Shown here: positions 1 to 6,609 of the stretch, piece after piece
Layout: each line of letters starts with the position of its first letter
Position numbering within the stretch: position 1 is the first letter of the stretch
Virus record (IMG/VR): IMGVR_UViG_3300026534_000093
Span: 1 to 24,162 of that record
DNA length: 24,162 nucleotides
Reading direction: 5' to 3' (one strand)
Source of the DNA: a virus
Translations under genes and position numbers: made by a program
Notes under the pieces: generated by a model
Databases searched by the model: none
The model's input: the letters and a program-made list of their open reading frames with translations, nothing else
What the model was told of the DNA's origin: nothing

Positions 1-164
1 AAACAATGCCAGATCGCTCGCAACAACAGCATCGGAAAAATAGAAATAATCGAGATAGGCAATGAAACCTCCAATAATTTCACCGCCTTCTTCAAAGATC
101 AGAAATATATGGTTCGGGGATTGGATGACCCATTCAAACAAGGACAGCACCTTTTTATCGGAAA
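1..164 (-). pseudogene. GNAT-family N-acetyltransferase fragment (runs off left edge)
   Basis: Reading the minus strand from about 162 down to 1 gives an open frame with the hallmarks of phage-type GNAT acetyltransferases: a core with 'FLIFEEGGEIIGGF' followed by 'FYFSDAVVASDLALF', which fits the beta4-beta5 region near the acetyl-CoA site. The N-terminal part is missing because at 164/165 the sequence switches abruptly to methyltransferase DNA in the other orientation. The C-terminus lies outside the window. Base composition is clearly more AT-rich than the adjoining piece. The family call is from residue pattern only. No start codon is present, so the fragment is very unlikely to be expressed as an enzyme. 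Confidence 0.65.
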
Positions 165-275
165 CCCGCCTTCGTGGATGTGGCGATCAAACGCTGGCAG
201 GAAGCGACGGGCCGGCAGGCGGTGCTGGAAGAAACCGGGCAGACCTTTGCCGATATGGCCGACAACCCGCACTGA
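165..275 (+). pseudogene. 3' tip of a ParB-type DNA methyltransferase gene
   Basis: These 111 bases match the last 37 codons (including the stop) of the ParB-domain methyltransferase at 19878-21143, with offset 20868 and no gaps. The frame ends at TGA 273-275, exactly where the intact gene ends. Everything upstream, including both catalytic motifs, is missing and replaced by the GNAT fragment. It is a dead remnant. Confidence 0.8.
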
Positions 276-279
276 GGCA

Positions 280-707
280 ATGGATGGCGTGGCTGTATCT
301 TCCCCCGGACTGCCTGCCGGAGACGAAACCTTGTTCGGCCTCTCGCTCTGCTCTGGCGCCGGTGGGCTCGAGCTCGGCCTCCACATCGCCTGCCCCGGAT
401 ATCGAACTGTCTGTCATGTCGAACGGGACGCTTATGCCGCGGCCGTCCTCGTGGCGCGGATGGAGGACAAGGCCCTGGCGCCGGCGCCTCTCTGGGACGA
501 CGTTGCCACCTTCGACGGCCGCCCGTGGCGTAATGCTGTGGACATCGTCACTGCGGGCTACCCGTGCCAACCGTTCAGCGTGGCTGGCAAGCGCAAGGGC
601 GCGGACGATCCCCGCCACCTCTGGCCCCATGTCGCCCGCATCATCGGAGAGGCTGAACCGCCCTTCGTCTTCCTCGAGAATGTCGCCCATCATCTCCGCC
701 TCGGCTT
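280..707 (+). pseudogene. C5 cytosine DNA methyltransferase, N-terminal half only
   Basis: ATG at 280 is at the same position relative to the upstream stop as in the intact copy at 21148. The fragment keeps motif I (LFGLSLCSGAGGLELG), the catalytic PCQ loop (TAGYPCQPFSVAGKRKG) and the ENV motif (FVFLENVAHH). It then loses homology at 707/708, before motif VIII, the target-recognition region and motif X. The frame stays open by chance to 819 through antisense phosphoesterase DNA. Without motif X the product should not be able to methylate DNA. The copy is roughly 90% identical to 21148-21575 by eye, so it comes from a related but distinct prophage and not from a recent duplication. Confidence 0.85.
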
Positions 708-813
708 CCGGATGCCGCCAGGTGCCGCGCGTTTCGCGGTACCCGAGCTTGCTCAGAAGTCCGGTCAGCTTGTCCGCCTGCCCGTGGATGTCGGGGATGA
801 TGTCCCGGATCAT
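706..813 (-). pseudogene. Metallophosphoesterase, first 36 codons
   Basis: Minus-strand ATG at 813 is preceded by an AAGGA ribosome site. The 36 codons read as the start of a calcineurin-like (PP2A-type) metallophosphoesterase: the metal-binding D8-I-H10-G motif, then 'KLGYRETRGTWRHPE'. Family members normally run past 200 residues. Here the gene stops at the junction with the methyltransferase fragment, and the frame beyond it is antisense to that fragment. It is a broken 5' end facing a broken 5' end. Confidence 0.7.
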
Positions 814-941
814 GGGTAAATCCTTCTAATGCAATGAATCGTGCGACCGCCAATGACGCACAGAGCTTATCACTCCGAACCCGTTGAAAAACACCGATTC
901 TTCCGCTGATCGACGATATTGCTCTGGAGGGCGCACCAAAC

Positions 942-960
942 GTTGAGGTGGCGTTGATGT
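942..960. repeat. 19-bp direct repeat, copy 1
   Basis: GTTGAGGTGGCGTTGATGT is found here and again, identically, at 1215-1233. The two copies flank the tRNA fragment (1028-1074) and are 273 bp apart. They could be residues of two copies of a small repeated element. Their function is unknown. Confidence 0.6.
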
Positions 961-1027
961 AAACCGCTAACGTTTATACACGACTGTTTTTGTCGTGTTC
1001 TAACTATTTGGTTTTGCGTGGTTTTGT

Positions 1028-1074
1028 TGGTTGCGGGGGTAGGATTTGAACCTACGACCTTCAGGTTATGAGCC
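1028..1074 (-). tRNA. 3' fragment of initiator tRNA-fMet(CAT); probable attL core
   Basis: On the minus strand, 1074 to 1028 reads GGCTCATAACC (anticodon loop, CAT anticodon), the variable loop, the T-arm with GGTTCAAATCC, the acceptor 3' strand and an encoded CCA at 1030-1028. This matches the 3' part of alphaproteobacterial initiator tRNA. The 5' half (D-arm and 5' acceptor strand) is absent: the sequence beyond 1074 does not pair. A tRNA 3' half starting at the anticodon loop is the usual footprint of a tyrosine-integrase element. The displaced 3' piece marks the end away from the restored tRNA, so the element lies to the right and the intact tRNA should be at its far end, outside this window. 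Confidence 0.8.
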
Positions 1075-1214
1075 GAATATCACGCGATTCCAATAAGTTA
1101 TAGAAATCAATCGCTTACACTATAAGCCTTTGATTTCCCGGAGTTTCCTTTTCGTTACTCAATGATATTCACCGGGTTTCGACCAGCCCCGCCGTTCCAA
1201 AACGACGTACGACG

Positions 1215-1233
1215 GTTGAGGTGGCGTTGATGT
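1215..1233. repeat. 19-bp direct repeat, copy 2
   Basis: Exact second copy of the 19-mer at 942-960, on the element side of the tRNA fragment. Confidence 0.6.
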
Positions 1234-1452
1234 GAGAAACTGCGATTGGTCGCCATCATGATCGCGGTTTTATCTGCGCACGAGCGTCCGTTGACCCTGT
1301 TTCCGGCACTGCGATCTGCGCTTTCGGCCCAAATCTGCCGTCGGAGCAGCCATCTGGATGTTGCGGTTGCGGTCCGATCCGCGTTCATTCGCCGCGTATG
1401 CAAAACTTGGAGGTGAGCGAAATCATACATCAACGGCCAGGTGCCCTCGTCG

Positions 1453-3660
1453 CTACTGCAAAGTTGCCTTAACTTCACTGTACAAAGCTTGGAGTTCTCC
1501 CATACCCATATCTAGGATCGGCTCGTACATAAAAGCGTTTATGTGAATGTTTGCCGGAGTGATCAAATTAACCCGGCGGAGCAGACCAATTTCCTGGGTC
1601 TGATTGTTAAACTGCTCTTTGAAAGTCTGGAACAAGTCTCCAGTCTGCTTCTGGGCTATATCATAATCCGGCTCGTTGGCGCGAATTTTCGCGATCATGT
1701 AGCGCTCTGCCCAAATCCTGATCGCTATCGAGAGCACAATCTTTTGCTCTAGATTTACGCCGTCATCGACATTTTCGCATGCGTCAGCGGTAGCGAAGAT
1801 ATAGTCAAGAATTCGGTCATCTAGGGAGACCTCAGGAAAACTGCAGTTCGGTAGATTTCTTTCAAAAACGGCCTTGTAGTCGCCAACGGTAAGGGTGTCC
1901 GTCTCGTCCTTGAAGTGCAGCATCCTAGTGAGTTGCAGGTAGTCATTGTTGTCGTTCCCTTCGGCATCTTTGCTACCCAAGGTGTACTCGATTACATTCC
2001 GCAAGAACGGGATATAGGCGATCAAGACAGGTGGCTCGGTCAACCGATTTTGCCATTTATGAAATGGGCTTTGAATGTCCGACTGCTTGAAAGGCTCTAG
2101 CTTGATCCCGGCTTCTGAACGGAACGCCAACCTACACTGGTGGGCAGGGCAGATTTTCCTGCTTGCGACCGTTCGCAAAAAATCGAAGTTATGCGTCAGG
2201 ATGATCGCAATGAAATTGCTGTCCTCTACCTTTGTTACGTCTTCCAAGAAGTCGATGATCGCGAACTTGTTTTTGTAGTCAAACGAGTCCGAAATATCAT
2301 CGAATATGAAGAGCGTCCTCCTGCGTTCTTTCCACCGGACGTAGACTTCGTACATGATGTCCAAGATATACAGCGCTCGACTCTCTCCAGTGCTCAGAGC
2401 GCGAAGTAGCTCCTGCTTTTCGGAGGGAGCATATCGTCGTTCGTCGTCAGCATCTCGAACGACAAAGCCAACAGAAGGAGCAATGCCCTTCAGGATTGCA
2501 TCGGCCTTGTTTTCAACGAAGAGTTCAAATGGAAGGTACAAGAAACGCCGGTTGAAATCCGCAACAACTTCGTCCCAATCGCCTCTTCTGCCTTCTGCCT
2601 CTGAGATGATTTCGGCGAGGGCTTGCTGGCCGGCTCGGTACTCCGAAACCAGCGCTTTGTATTCGTCGCTTGCTGCCAACAGGTATTGTATCCACAACTT
2701 CCGCTTCAAGCTTTCCGGATCACTAAGCATTGGCAGGAGGTGCTTGTTGTCGGTGATATAATCCCGAAAGGCCTGTAGCTCCTTATTCTTGAGCTTGGCA
2801 TTAAAGGCATCGAATCTCTTCGCCACCTCTTCATCGCTGAGAATCCGAAGCTTTTCTTCTACGATGCGCTCTTTGAGAGATTGATCGGATGAAACCTCCT
2901 CCAACGCATCAGACTTTTCGTCAAAGAGACTGATTTTATGTCCGGCACTGAAGAAGTTGTTCGCCTCAAGCTGTTGCTGGACCTGTGTTACATTGTGGTA
3001 CTGGAAATCCCTGCGGAGAATTGGAGATTGTTCGGTAATCTCGTCGTACTTTTTTGCAAAATCCTCTATAGATGCCGCGACATCTTCGGCCGCCAGAAAC
3101 TGCTGGACCTTCGGATCAAACAAGATTTTGAAGTTCGCGTTGGAAAGGCTCGACGGCTGCGTTTCACTTAGCTCATCCTCGATGCCAACTAGCGCGTCAT
3201 AGTAGCTTCCGCCAAAAAGGCTTTCAACAATTGGCTCAATGTTCTCACGCGACCTTTCACCAAACCCAGCTTGGCGTTTGAGACTTTTGTCCAAGGACTT
3301 TTTGGCTTCACCGATAGACCGATGAATTTCATCGTACCTTTTTCTAAGTCCGGCGTCCGCAAGTAGTGTGGCGATCTGATCGGAAGCAAACTTTTCGTCA
3401 TAAGACCTGACAACAAAGATCTCTTCTTTCTTTATCGCTTCGCCATTCAGCGTGACTTCGAAGATGGGCTCTCGCTCGGGGAAGTGAAGGTCCTTGGGTG
3501 TCTTCCCGTTTGAAATGTCCATCATCGTCTTCGCAAGCGACGTTTTCATGACCCCGTTGGGGGCGTAAATCGCAAAACCTCTGTGCTTGAACTCCAGCTC
3601 CGCCTCCAATTTTGTTATTCCATAACAATATCTTAGATTGAACTTAAGCTTATCGGCCAT
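1453..3660 (-). CDS. AAA_13-type (PrrC/RloC-like) ATPase, probable anti-phage cargo
   Basis: A 735-aa P-loop protein with an SMC/ABC-like layout. Walker A is at residues 33-42 (APNGVMKTSL) and is non-canonical: the glycine before the lysine is Met. A long charged, helix-rich insertion covers about 90-370. The ABC-like signature LSTGES is at 422-427, Walker B with D-loop FIFDDISDSFD at 451-461, and a switch histidine (ILTHNFDF) at 490. This order is that of AAA_13 proteins, which include the tRNA-cleaving PrrC and RloC. The C-terminal 200 residues end in a conserved-looking IHINAFMYEPILDMG (705-719) and may hold the effector; I do not recognise a nuclease motif. ATG 3660 has an AGGAGA site 6 bp upstream. 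The gene is visibly poorer in GC than its neighbours and sits between attL and the integrase, both signs of recently acquired cargo. The ATPase call is firm; the defence role is inferred. Confidence 0.85.
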   Translation of the reverse strand: MADKLKFNLRYCYGITKLEAELEFKHRGFAIYAPNGVMKTSLAKTMMDISNGKTPKDLHFPEREPIFEVTLNGEAIKKEEIFVVRSYDEKFASDQIATLLADAGLRKRYDEIHRSIGEAKKSLDKSLKRQAGFGERSRENIEPIVESLFGGSYYDALVGIEDELSETQPSSLSNANFKILFDPKVQQFLAAEDVAASIEDFAKKYDEITEQSPILRRDFQYHNVTQVQQQLEANNFFSAGHKISLFDEKSDALEEVSSDQSLKERIVEEKLRILSDEEVAKRFDAFNAKLKNKELQAFRDYITDNKHLLPMLSDPESLKRKLWIQYLLAASDEYKALVSEYRAGQQALAEIISEAEGRRGDWDEVVADFNRRFLYLPFELFVENKADAILKGIAPSVGFVVRDADDERRYAPSEKQELLRALSTGESRALYILDIMYEVYVRWKERRRTLFIFDDISDSFDYKNKFAIIDFLEDVTKVEDSNFIAIILTHNFDFLRTVASRKICPAHQCRLAFRSEAGIKLEPFKQSDIQSPFHKWQNRLTEPPVLIAYIPFLRNVIEYTLGSKDAEGNDNNDYLQLTRMLHFKDETDTLTVGDYKAVFERNLPNCSFPEVSLDDRILDYIFATADACENVDDGVNLEQKIVLSIAIRIWAERYMIAKIRANEPDYDIAQKQTGDLFQTFKEQFNNQTQEIGLLRRVNLITPANIHINAFMYEPILDMGMGELQALYSEVKATLQ

Positions 3661-3691
3661 GATATTCTCCTAATAGTACATATCCCCTACG

Positions 3692-3708
3692 GGCCATTAC
3701 ATTTGGCC
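3692..3708. promoter_or_regulatory. Small dyad in the AAA/int divergent region
   Basis: GGCCA-N7-TGGCC lies between the divergently oriented ATPase (start 3660) and integrase (start 3839). It could be an operator, but five-bp arms can arise by chance. Confidence 0.25.
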
Positions 3709-3741
3709 TTAGTGGTTCATGGCATGCAAGAAAACTCTCCC

Positions 3742-3768
3742 CGCCACCCCACGCCACCCCGCCACCCC
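3742..3768. repeat. Tandem CGCCACCCC repeats upstream of integrase
   Basis: CGCCACCCC at 3742-3750 and again at 3752-3760, then GCCACCCC at 3761-3768. The first two have a 10-bp period, i.e. one helical turn. The same 22-bp arrangement with one mismatch recurs at 6051-6072 ahead of the excisionase-like gene. Candidate binding sites for the integrase, the excisionase or a regulator. Confidence 0.65.
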
Positions 3769-3838
3769 CTGGTTCAGGCTTCACTTGATATGGGCGCGAA
3801 TCTACGCCTCATGTGTTGGCCGGAAGGAGGTGCGAGTC

Positions 3839-5107
3839 ATGGTCAAGCGATTGCGTTTGAACGAAAAAGTGGTGCGCGAGGCACCGCCGGAGCAGGGCCG
3901 GGATTATCAGATCTTCGATGCCGAGGTGCGGGGCTTTGCCGTTTGCATCTACCGCTCCGGCAACCGGGCGTTCACGCTGGATTACCGCAGCGCTGGGCGG
4001 CAGCGGCGCATGACGATCGGGCGCTGGCCCGAGTGGAGCACCAAGGCGGCGCGCGAGCGGGCTAAGGAATTGCGCCGCGAGATCGATGCCGGGGCCGATC
4101 CACTGGCCGAGCGCGACCAGGTCCGCGAGGCGCCGCAGTTCCGGGATCTGATGGAGCGCTACATCGAGGAACACCTGCCGAATCTGGCCCCGACCAACGC
4201 ATCCGACCAGAAATCCATGTTGCACAAGCTGGTCGCGCCGCATTGGGCCAACAAGCTGGTCACCGAAATCACCCCGGCCGACGTCGAGAAACTCCTGAAC
4301 AAGATCGCCGCCGGGCGGGCCCGGCCCTCCAAGGCCAAGCCAAACAACCGGGCACGCAAGCTGCAGGGGTCAAAGCCCACGCCGATCCGCGCCAACCGCA
4401 CCGGCGAGGTGCTGCGCAAGATGTTCAACATGGCCATCGGCTGGGGCTGGTGCGAGCGCAACCCGGCCCAAGGCTTTCGCCGGCGGGTGGAAAACGCCCG
4501 CGAGCGGTTTCTCACCCGCGAGGAAATCGCCAAGCTGGCCGAGGCGCTGGACAGGGCCGAGGATCAGCGCGCGGCCACCATCATCCGCATGTGCCTGCTG
4601 ACCGGCGCAAGGCTGGGCGAGGTGCGCCAGGCGCGGTTCGAGCAATTCAACCTCGAACTTCTCAGCTGGTCCAAGCCTGCCTCCACCACCAAGCAGCGCA
4701 GGATCCACCGCCTGCCGATCTCGCAGGAGGTGGCGGCCATCGTGCGCCAGCGCCAGCTGGTGGTGCCCAGGGGTTGCCCCTGGCTGTTTCCGGGCGATGT
4801 GCCCGACCAGCCCGTGGTCGAAATCCGCCGGTTCTGGCGCGCCATCCAGCGTGAGACAGGGCTGGAGGATGTGCATATTCACGATCTGCGCCATACCTTT
4901 GCCTCGCTGCTTGTCAGCGGCGGGGCGTCGCTCGAGATGATCGGCAAGCTTTTGGGCCATTCCCAGCTTCAGACCACCCAGCGCTATGCGCATCTGATGG
5001 ACTCGCCCCTGCGTGCCGGGGTCGATGCCGTGGCCAGCATGTTTCAGCCACGCCCCAAACTGGTGCATGATGCGAATGCAGCCGAGGACCGGCGGGACAG
5101 CGTCTGA
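3839..5107 (+). CDS. int: Tyrosine-type site-specific integrase
   Basis: A 422-aa phage integrase that should catalyse insertion at the tRNA-fMet 3' end. Order: N-terminal DUF4102-like arm-binding region (about 1-90), SAM-like core-binding domain (about 98-215), catalytic domain (about 225-400). All catalytic residues are visible: R258 in LLTGARLGEVR, a lysine around 285, H348-x-x-R351 in HDLRHTF, H374 in LLGHSQLQTT and nucleophile Y383 in QRYAHL. The frame is open back to 3719, but ATG 3839 is preferred because GGAAGGAGG lies 8 bp upstream and the family begins with a similar 'lt...v' motif just after this Met. It is convergent with the next gene, with only a 7-bp gap. Confidence 0.95.
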   Translation: MVKRLRLNEKVVREAPPEQGRDYQIFDAEVRGFAVCIYRSGNRAFTLDYRSAGRQRRMTIGRWPEWSTKAARERAKELRREIDAGADPLAERDQVREAPQFRDLMERYIEEHLPNLAPTNASDQKSMLHKLVAPHWANKLVTEITPADVEKLLNKIAAGRARPSKAKPNNRARKLQGSKPTPIRANRTGEVLRKMFNMAIGWGWCERNPAQGFRRRVENARERFLTREEIAKLAEALDRAEDQRAATIIRMCLLTGARLGEVRQARFEQFNLELLSWSKPASTTKQRRIHRLPISQEVAAIVRQRQLVVPRGCPWLFPGDVPDQPVVEIRRFWRAIQRETGLEDVHIHDLRHTFASLLVSGGASLEMIGKLLGHSQLQTTQRYAHLMDSPLRAGVDAVASMFQPRPKLVHDANAAEDRRDSV

Positions 5108-5114
5108 CCGCCCA

Positions 5115-5714
5115 CTACCCGCAGGGATCGCGCAGGGATTTCCAGACCGGGGTGATATGCCGGCGGATGGTGCGCTCGTCCGGCACCTCGCCGGTCACCG
5201 AGTTCCGCACGAACCATTCCTGCACTTCGCCGATCCAGGCGTTCTGCGACTCCGGCACGCCCTGATCGTGGACGCGCTTGATCAGCGAAAGATACATCCC
5301 GTTCCAGTCGTATTGCTTGGTCGAGTTGACGCTGACCGCCGGGCGCCGCAGCACGTCGCAGTACCGCTCGAAGCGGATGACGTCGTCGGCCATGATCACC
5401 AGTACATTGAGTGTGACCTTCACCTTGTGATCGGGGTCGGTGATCAACAGCCAGTCTTTCGAGTTCAATGCCCGGATGCGGCGCAGGGTCTTTCTGGTTG
5501 GACCAGCGCCGCTCGTCAGAAACATGGGCAAGATATCCTGCACAGGGACAGCGACGAGGCCTTCCAGGATCGTATCCCCGCACTGGGTCGGTGCGATCCC
5601 GGTCGCGATGTCGAACCGGCCGACCGAGGCCCAGCCTGCGATGTCCGACAGCGTGCAGCCCCAACGTGCTGCGGCCTCGTGAAGTGAATAGAATGTTCTT
5701 GGGGGGAATGCCAT
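5115..5714 (-). CDS. Conserved hypothetical protein with N-terminal HTH-like segment
   Basis: A 199-aa protein of unknown function. Residues about 8-40 (FYSLHEAAARWGCTLSDIAGWASVGRF) resemble the helix-turn-helix of MerR/excisionase-like proteins, so DNA binding is possible. The middle is mixed alpha/beta; the C-terminus has 'DERTIRRHITPVWKSLR', typical of phage DNA-binding or replication-associated hypotheticals. The frame opens at a TTG (5735), but ATG 5714 is chosen because a purine-rich AGGAAAGGCAGGG stretch precedes it. It is transcribed toward the integrase and away from the excisionase-like gene, so its promoter must lie in the 437-bp region 5715-6151. It may be a regulator of the lysogeny/excision switch; this is position-based inference. 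Confidence 0.75.
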   Translation of the reverse strand: MAFPPRTFYSLHEAAARWGCTLSDIAGWASVGRFDIATGIAPTQCGDTILEGLVAVPVQDILPMFLTSGAGPTRKTLRRIRALNSKDWLLITDPDHKVKVTLNVLVIMADDVIRFERYCDVLRRPAVSVNSTKQYDWNGMYLSLIKRVHDQGVPESQNAWIGEVQEWFVRNSVTGEVPDERTIRRHITPVWKSLRDPCG

Positions 5715-6151
5715 GACCGCCCTGCCTTTCCTCAATAATCGTCGTCACATGCCCTCTTGAACGGGGCATTTGAGCAAAGTTGATGTTGGGCCCACCTTGC
5801 CCGAACAACACGTGACAAACGACAATGGCACGTCCCGCGAAGGGACACCTCGGGAAACGGGGCAGATCGAAAATCCACGACCTCCCCCCGATTCTGCAAG
5901 CAAACAATTTCGCGCAAGAGAAGATTTTCGGCTTGACCCAATGGAGCAAGGCGATTCGCTCATGGGTTGCATTTTGCAAAAATACCTATCGTCGTTCGTC
6001 ATCGCACTGCGCTCAAGCAAACAAGGGGTGGCGCGGCTCATGTCAAACGACGCCACCCCGCGCCACCCCGCCCCCCCTCTCGCTGTGCTCCTGCTGTTCA
6101 CCGACATTCGCCCGCTTTTGCCGGGCATCGGCAGTGAACAGGAGGACAGAG
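5715..6151. promoter_or_regulatory. Long divergent control region, no gene seen
   Basis: 437 bp between a minus-strand regulator-like gene and the plus-strand early operon. Several frames are open but none has family-like protein sequence or a good ribosome site before 6152. It contains an AT-rich palindrome (TTTTGCAAAA, 5972-5981), a GTCCC/GGGAC hairpin near 5830-5845 and the CGCCACCCC repeat cluster. Most likely it carries divergent promoters and operators. Confidence 0.5.
6025..6072. repeat. CGCCACCCC repeats, direct and inverted, upstream of xis-like gene
   Basis: GGGGTGGCGCG at 6025-6035 is an exact 11-bp inverted match of CGCGCCACCCC at 6059-6069. Two direct copies of CGCCACCCC lie at 6051-6059 and 6061-6069 (10-bp period), followed by GCC. 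The tandem pair ends 80 bp before the ATG at 6152; the equivalent 22-bp block before the integrase ends 76 bp before its ATG. Likely a shared operator or recombination-directionality site. Confidence 0.65.
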
Positions 6152-6400
6152 ATGGAGAGTATGGAAATCGCAGGTCACGAACGGGCCGAGGGCATTTTGG
6201 CGGACTGGATCAGCCGCAATGAGCTGGCCCGCGAGCTTGGCATCACCGCCGACACGCTCGGGCGCTGGGCCGCCCAGCGCAAGGGGCCGGCCTACGTCAA
6301 GGCCGGGCGCAAGATCTTCTACCGGCGCGACGTGGTGCGCGCCTGGCTGCAGGGCGAGGAAGTGCAGCCGGTGAAACCCGCGCGCAGGGGGCGGCGGTGA
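6152..6400 (+). CDS. MerR-type winged-helix / excisionase-like DNA-binding protein
   Basis: An 82-aa protein with a single HTH domain: residues about 18-70 read ISRNELARELGITADTLGRW followed by GPAYVKAGRKIFYRRDVVRAWL, the classic AlpA/Xis/MerR-like pattern with a wing. The C-terminal tail is basic (PARRGRR). The frame is open upstream to 5825, but ATG 6152 has a textbook AGGAGG 6 bp before it and excludes a low-complexity leader. It is the first gene of a four-gene overlapping operon. It probably controls excision and/or early transcription. It could equally be a transcription regulator; the sequence alone does not decide. Confidence 0.85.
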   Translation: MESMEIAGHERAEGILADWISRNELARELGITADTLGRWAAQRKGPAYVKAGRKIFYRRDVVRAWLQGEEVQPVKPARRGRR

Positions 6401-6609
6401 TGAACGTGGATATGATTGGGGGCGGGTTGTTGGCCCCCTGGCAGCGCGACCGCCTGGCCGAGGCGCGCGCCATTCTCGCCGATGCCGCCCATCACCGCGA
6501 CAGCCTCAACCTGCTCGCCTGCCGGGTGATCCTCGATCTCAGCCCTGACCGAAAGGAACGCGCGGACGCCCGCGCCCTGATCCGCCTGCTGGAAGGGGGT
6601 GCGCCATGA
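6400..6609 (+). CDS. Small hypothetical phage protein
   Basis: A 69-aa, mostly helical protein (PWQRDRLAEARAILADAAHHRDSLNLLACRVILDL). The start ATG at 6400 shares one base with the upstream stop (TGATG), and its own stop overlaps the next start (ATGA at 6606), so it is translationally coupled on both sides. I recognise no family. Its constant position between a Xis-like and a replication-like gene suggests an early-operon accessory. Confidence 0.75.
   Translation: MNVDMIGGGLLAPWQRDRLAEARAILADAAHHRDSLNLLACRVILDLSPDRKERADARALIRLLEGGAP

Larger units (their letters stand above)
814..1452. other. Gene-free boundary region around the att site
   Basis: I see no convincing gene in this 640-bp stretch. 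It contains a 7-bp-stem hairpin (ACACGAC/GTCGTGT at 978-984 and 992-998), the tRNA fragment at 1028-1074 and a 19-bp direct repeat. Composition changes from moderately AT-rich (850-1150) to GC-rich (1180-1450). A 107-codon minus-strand frame at 1155-1478 is open, but it overlaps the ATPase 3' end and has no recognisable family. Confidence 0.5.

Noticed and set aside
109-819. 236-codon frame as a complete methyltransferase gene
   Set aside because: Residues before about 58 and after about 200 come from unrelated joined fragments; only 280-707 is methyltransferase, without motifs VIII and X.
978-998. ACACGAC/GTCGTGT hairpin as a terminator
   Set aside because: No T-tract on either strand after the stem; noted only as a hairpin.
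1155-1478. 107-codon minus-strand ORF between att and the ATPase
   Set aside because: It overlaps the ATPase 3' end, no family is recognised, and it contains the 19-bp repeat as coding sequence. More likely repeat-derived non-coding DNA.
3719-3838. N-terminal extension of the integrase
   Set aside because: The extension translates the CGCCACCCC repeats and has no ribosome site, while ATG 3839 has an excellent one.
4370-5068. 232-codon minus-strand ORF opposite the integrase
   Set aside because: Antisense shadow of a gene with a complete catalytic set.
5825-6151. Upstream extension of the excisionase-like gene
   Set aside because: The added 109 residues are low-complexity (Cys/Ser/Pro-rich), while ATG 6152 has AGGAGG at ideal spacing.
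5770-6222. 150-codon plus-strand ORF in the control region
   Set aside because: No ribosome site or family, composition like non-coding DNA, and it runs into the xis-like gene in another frame.
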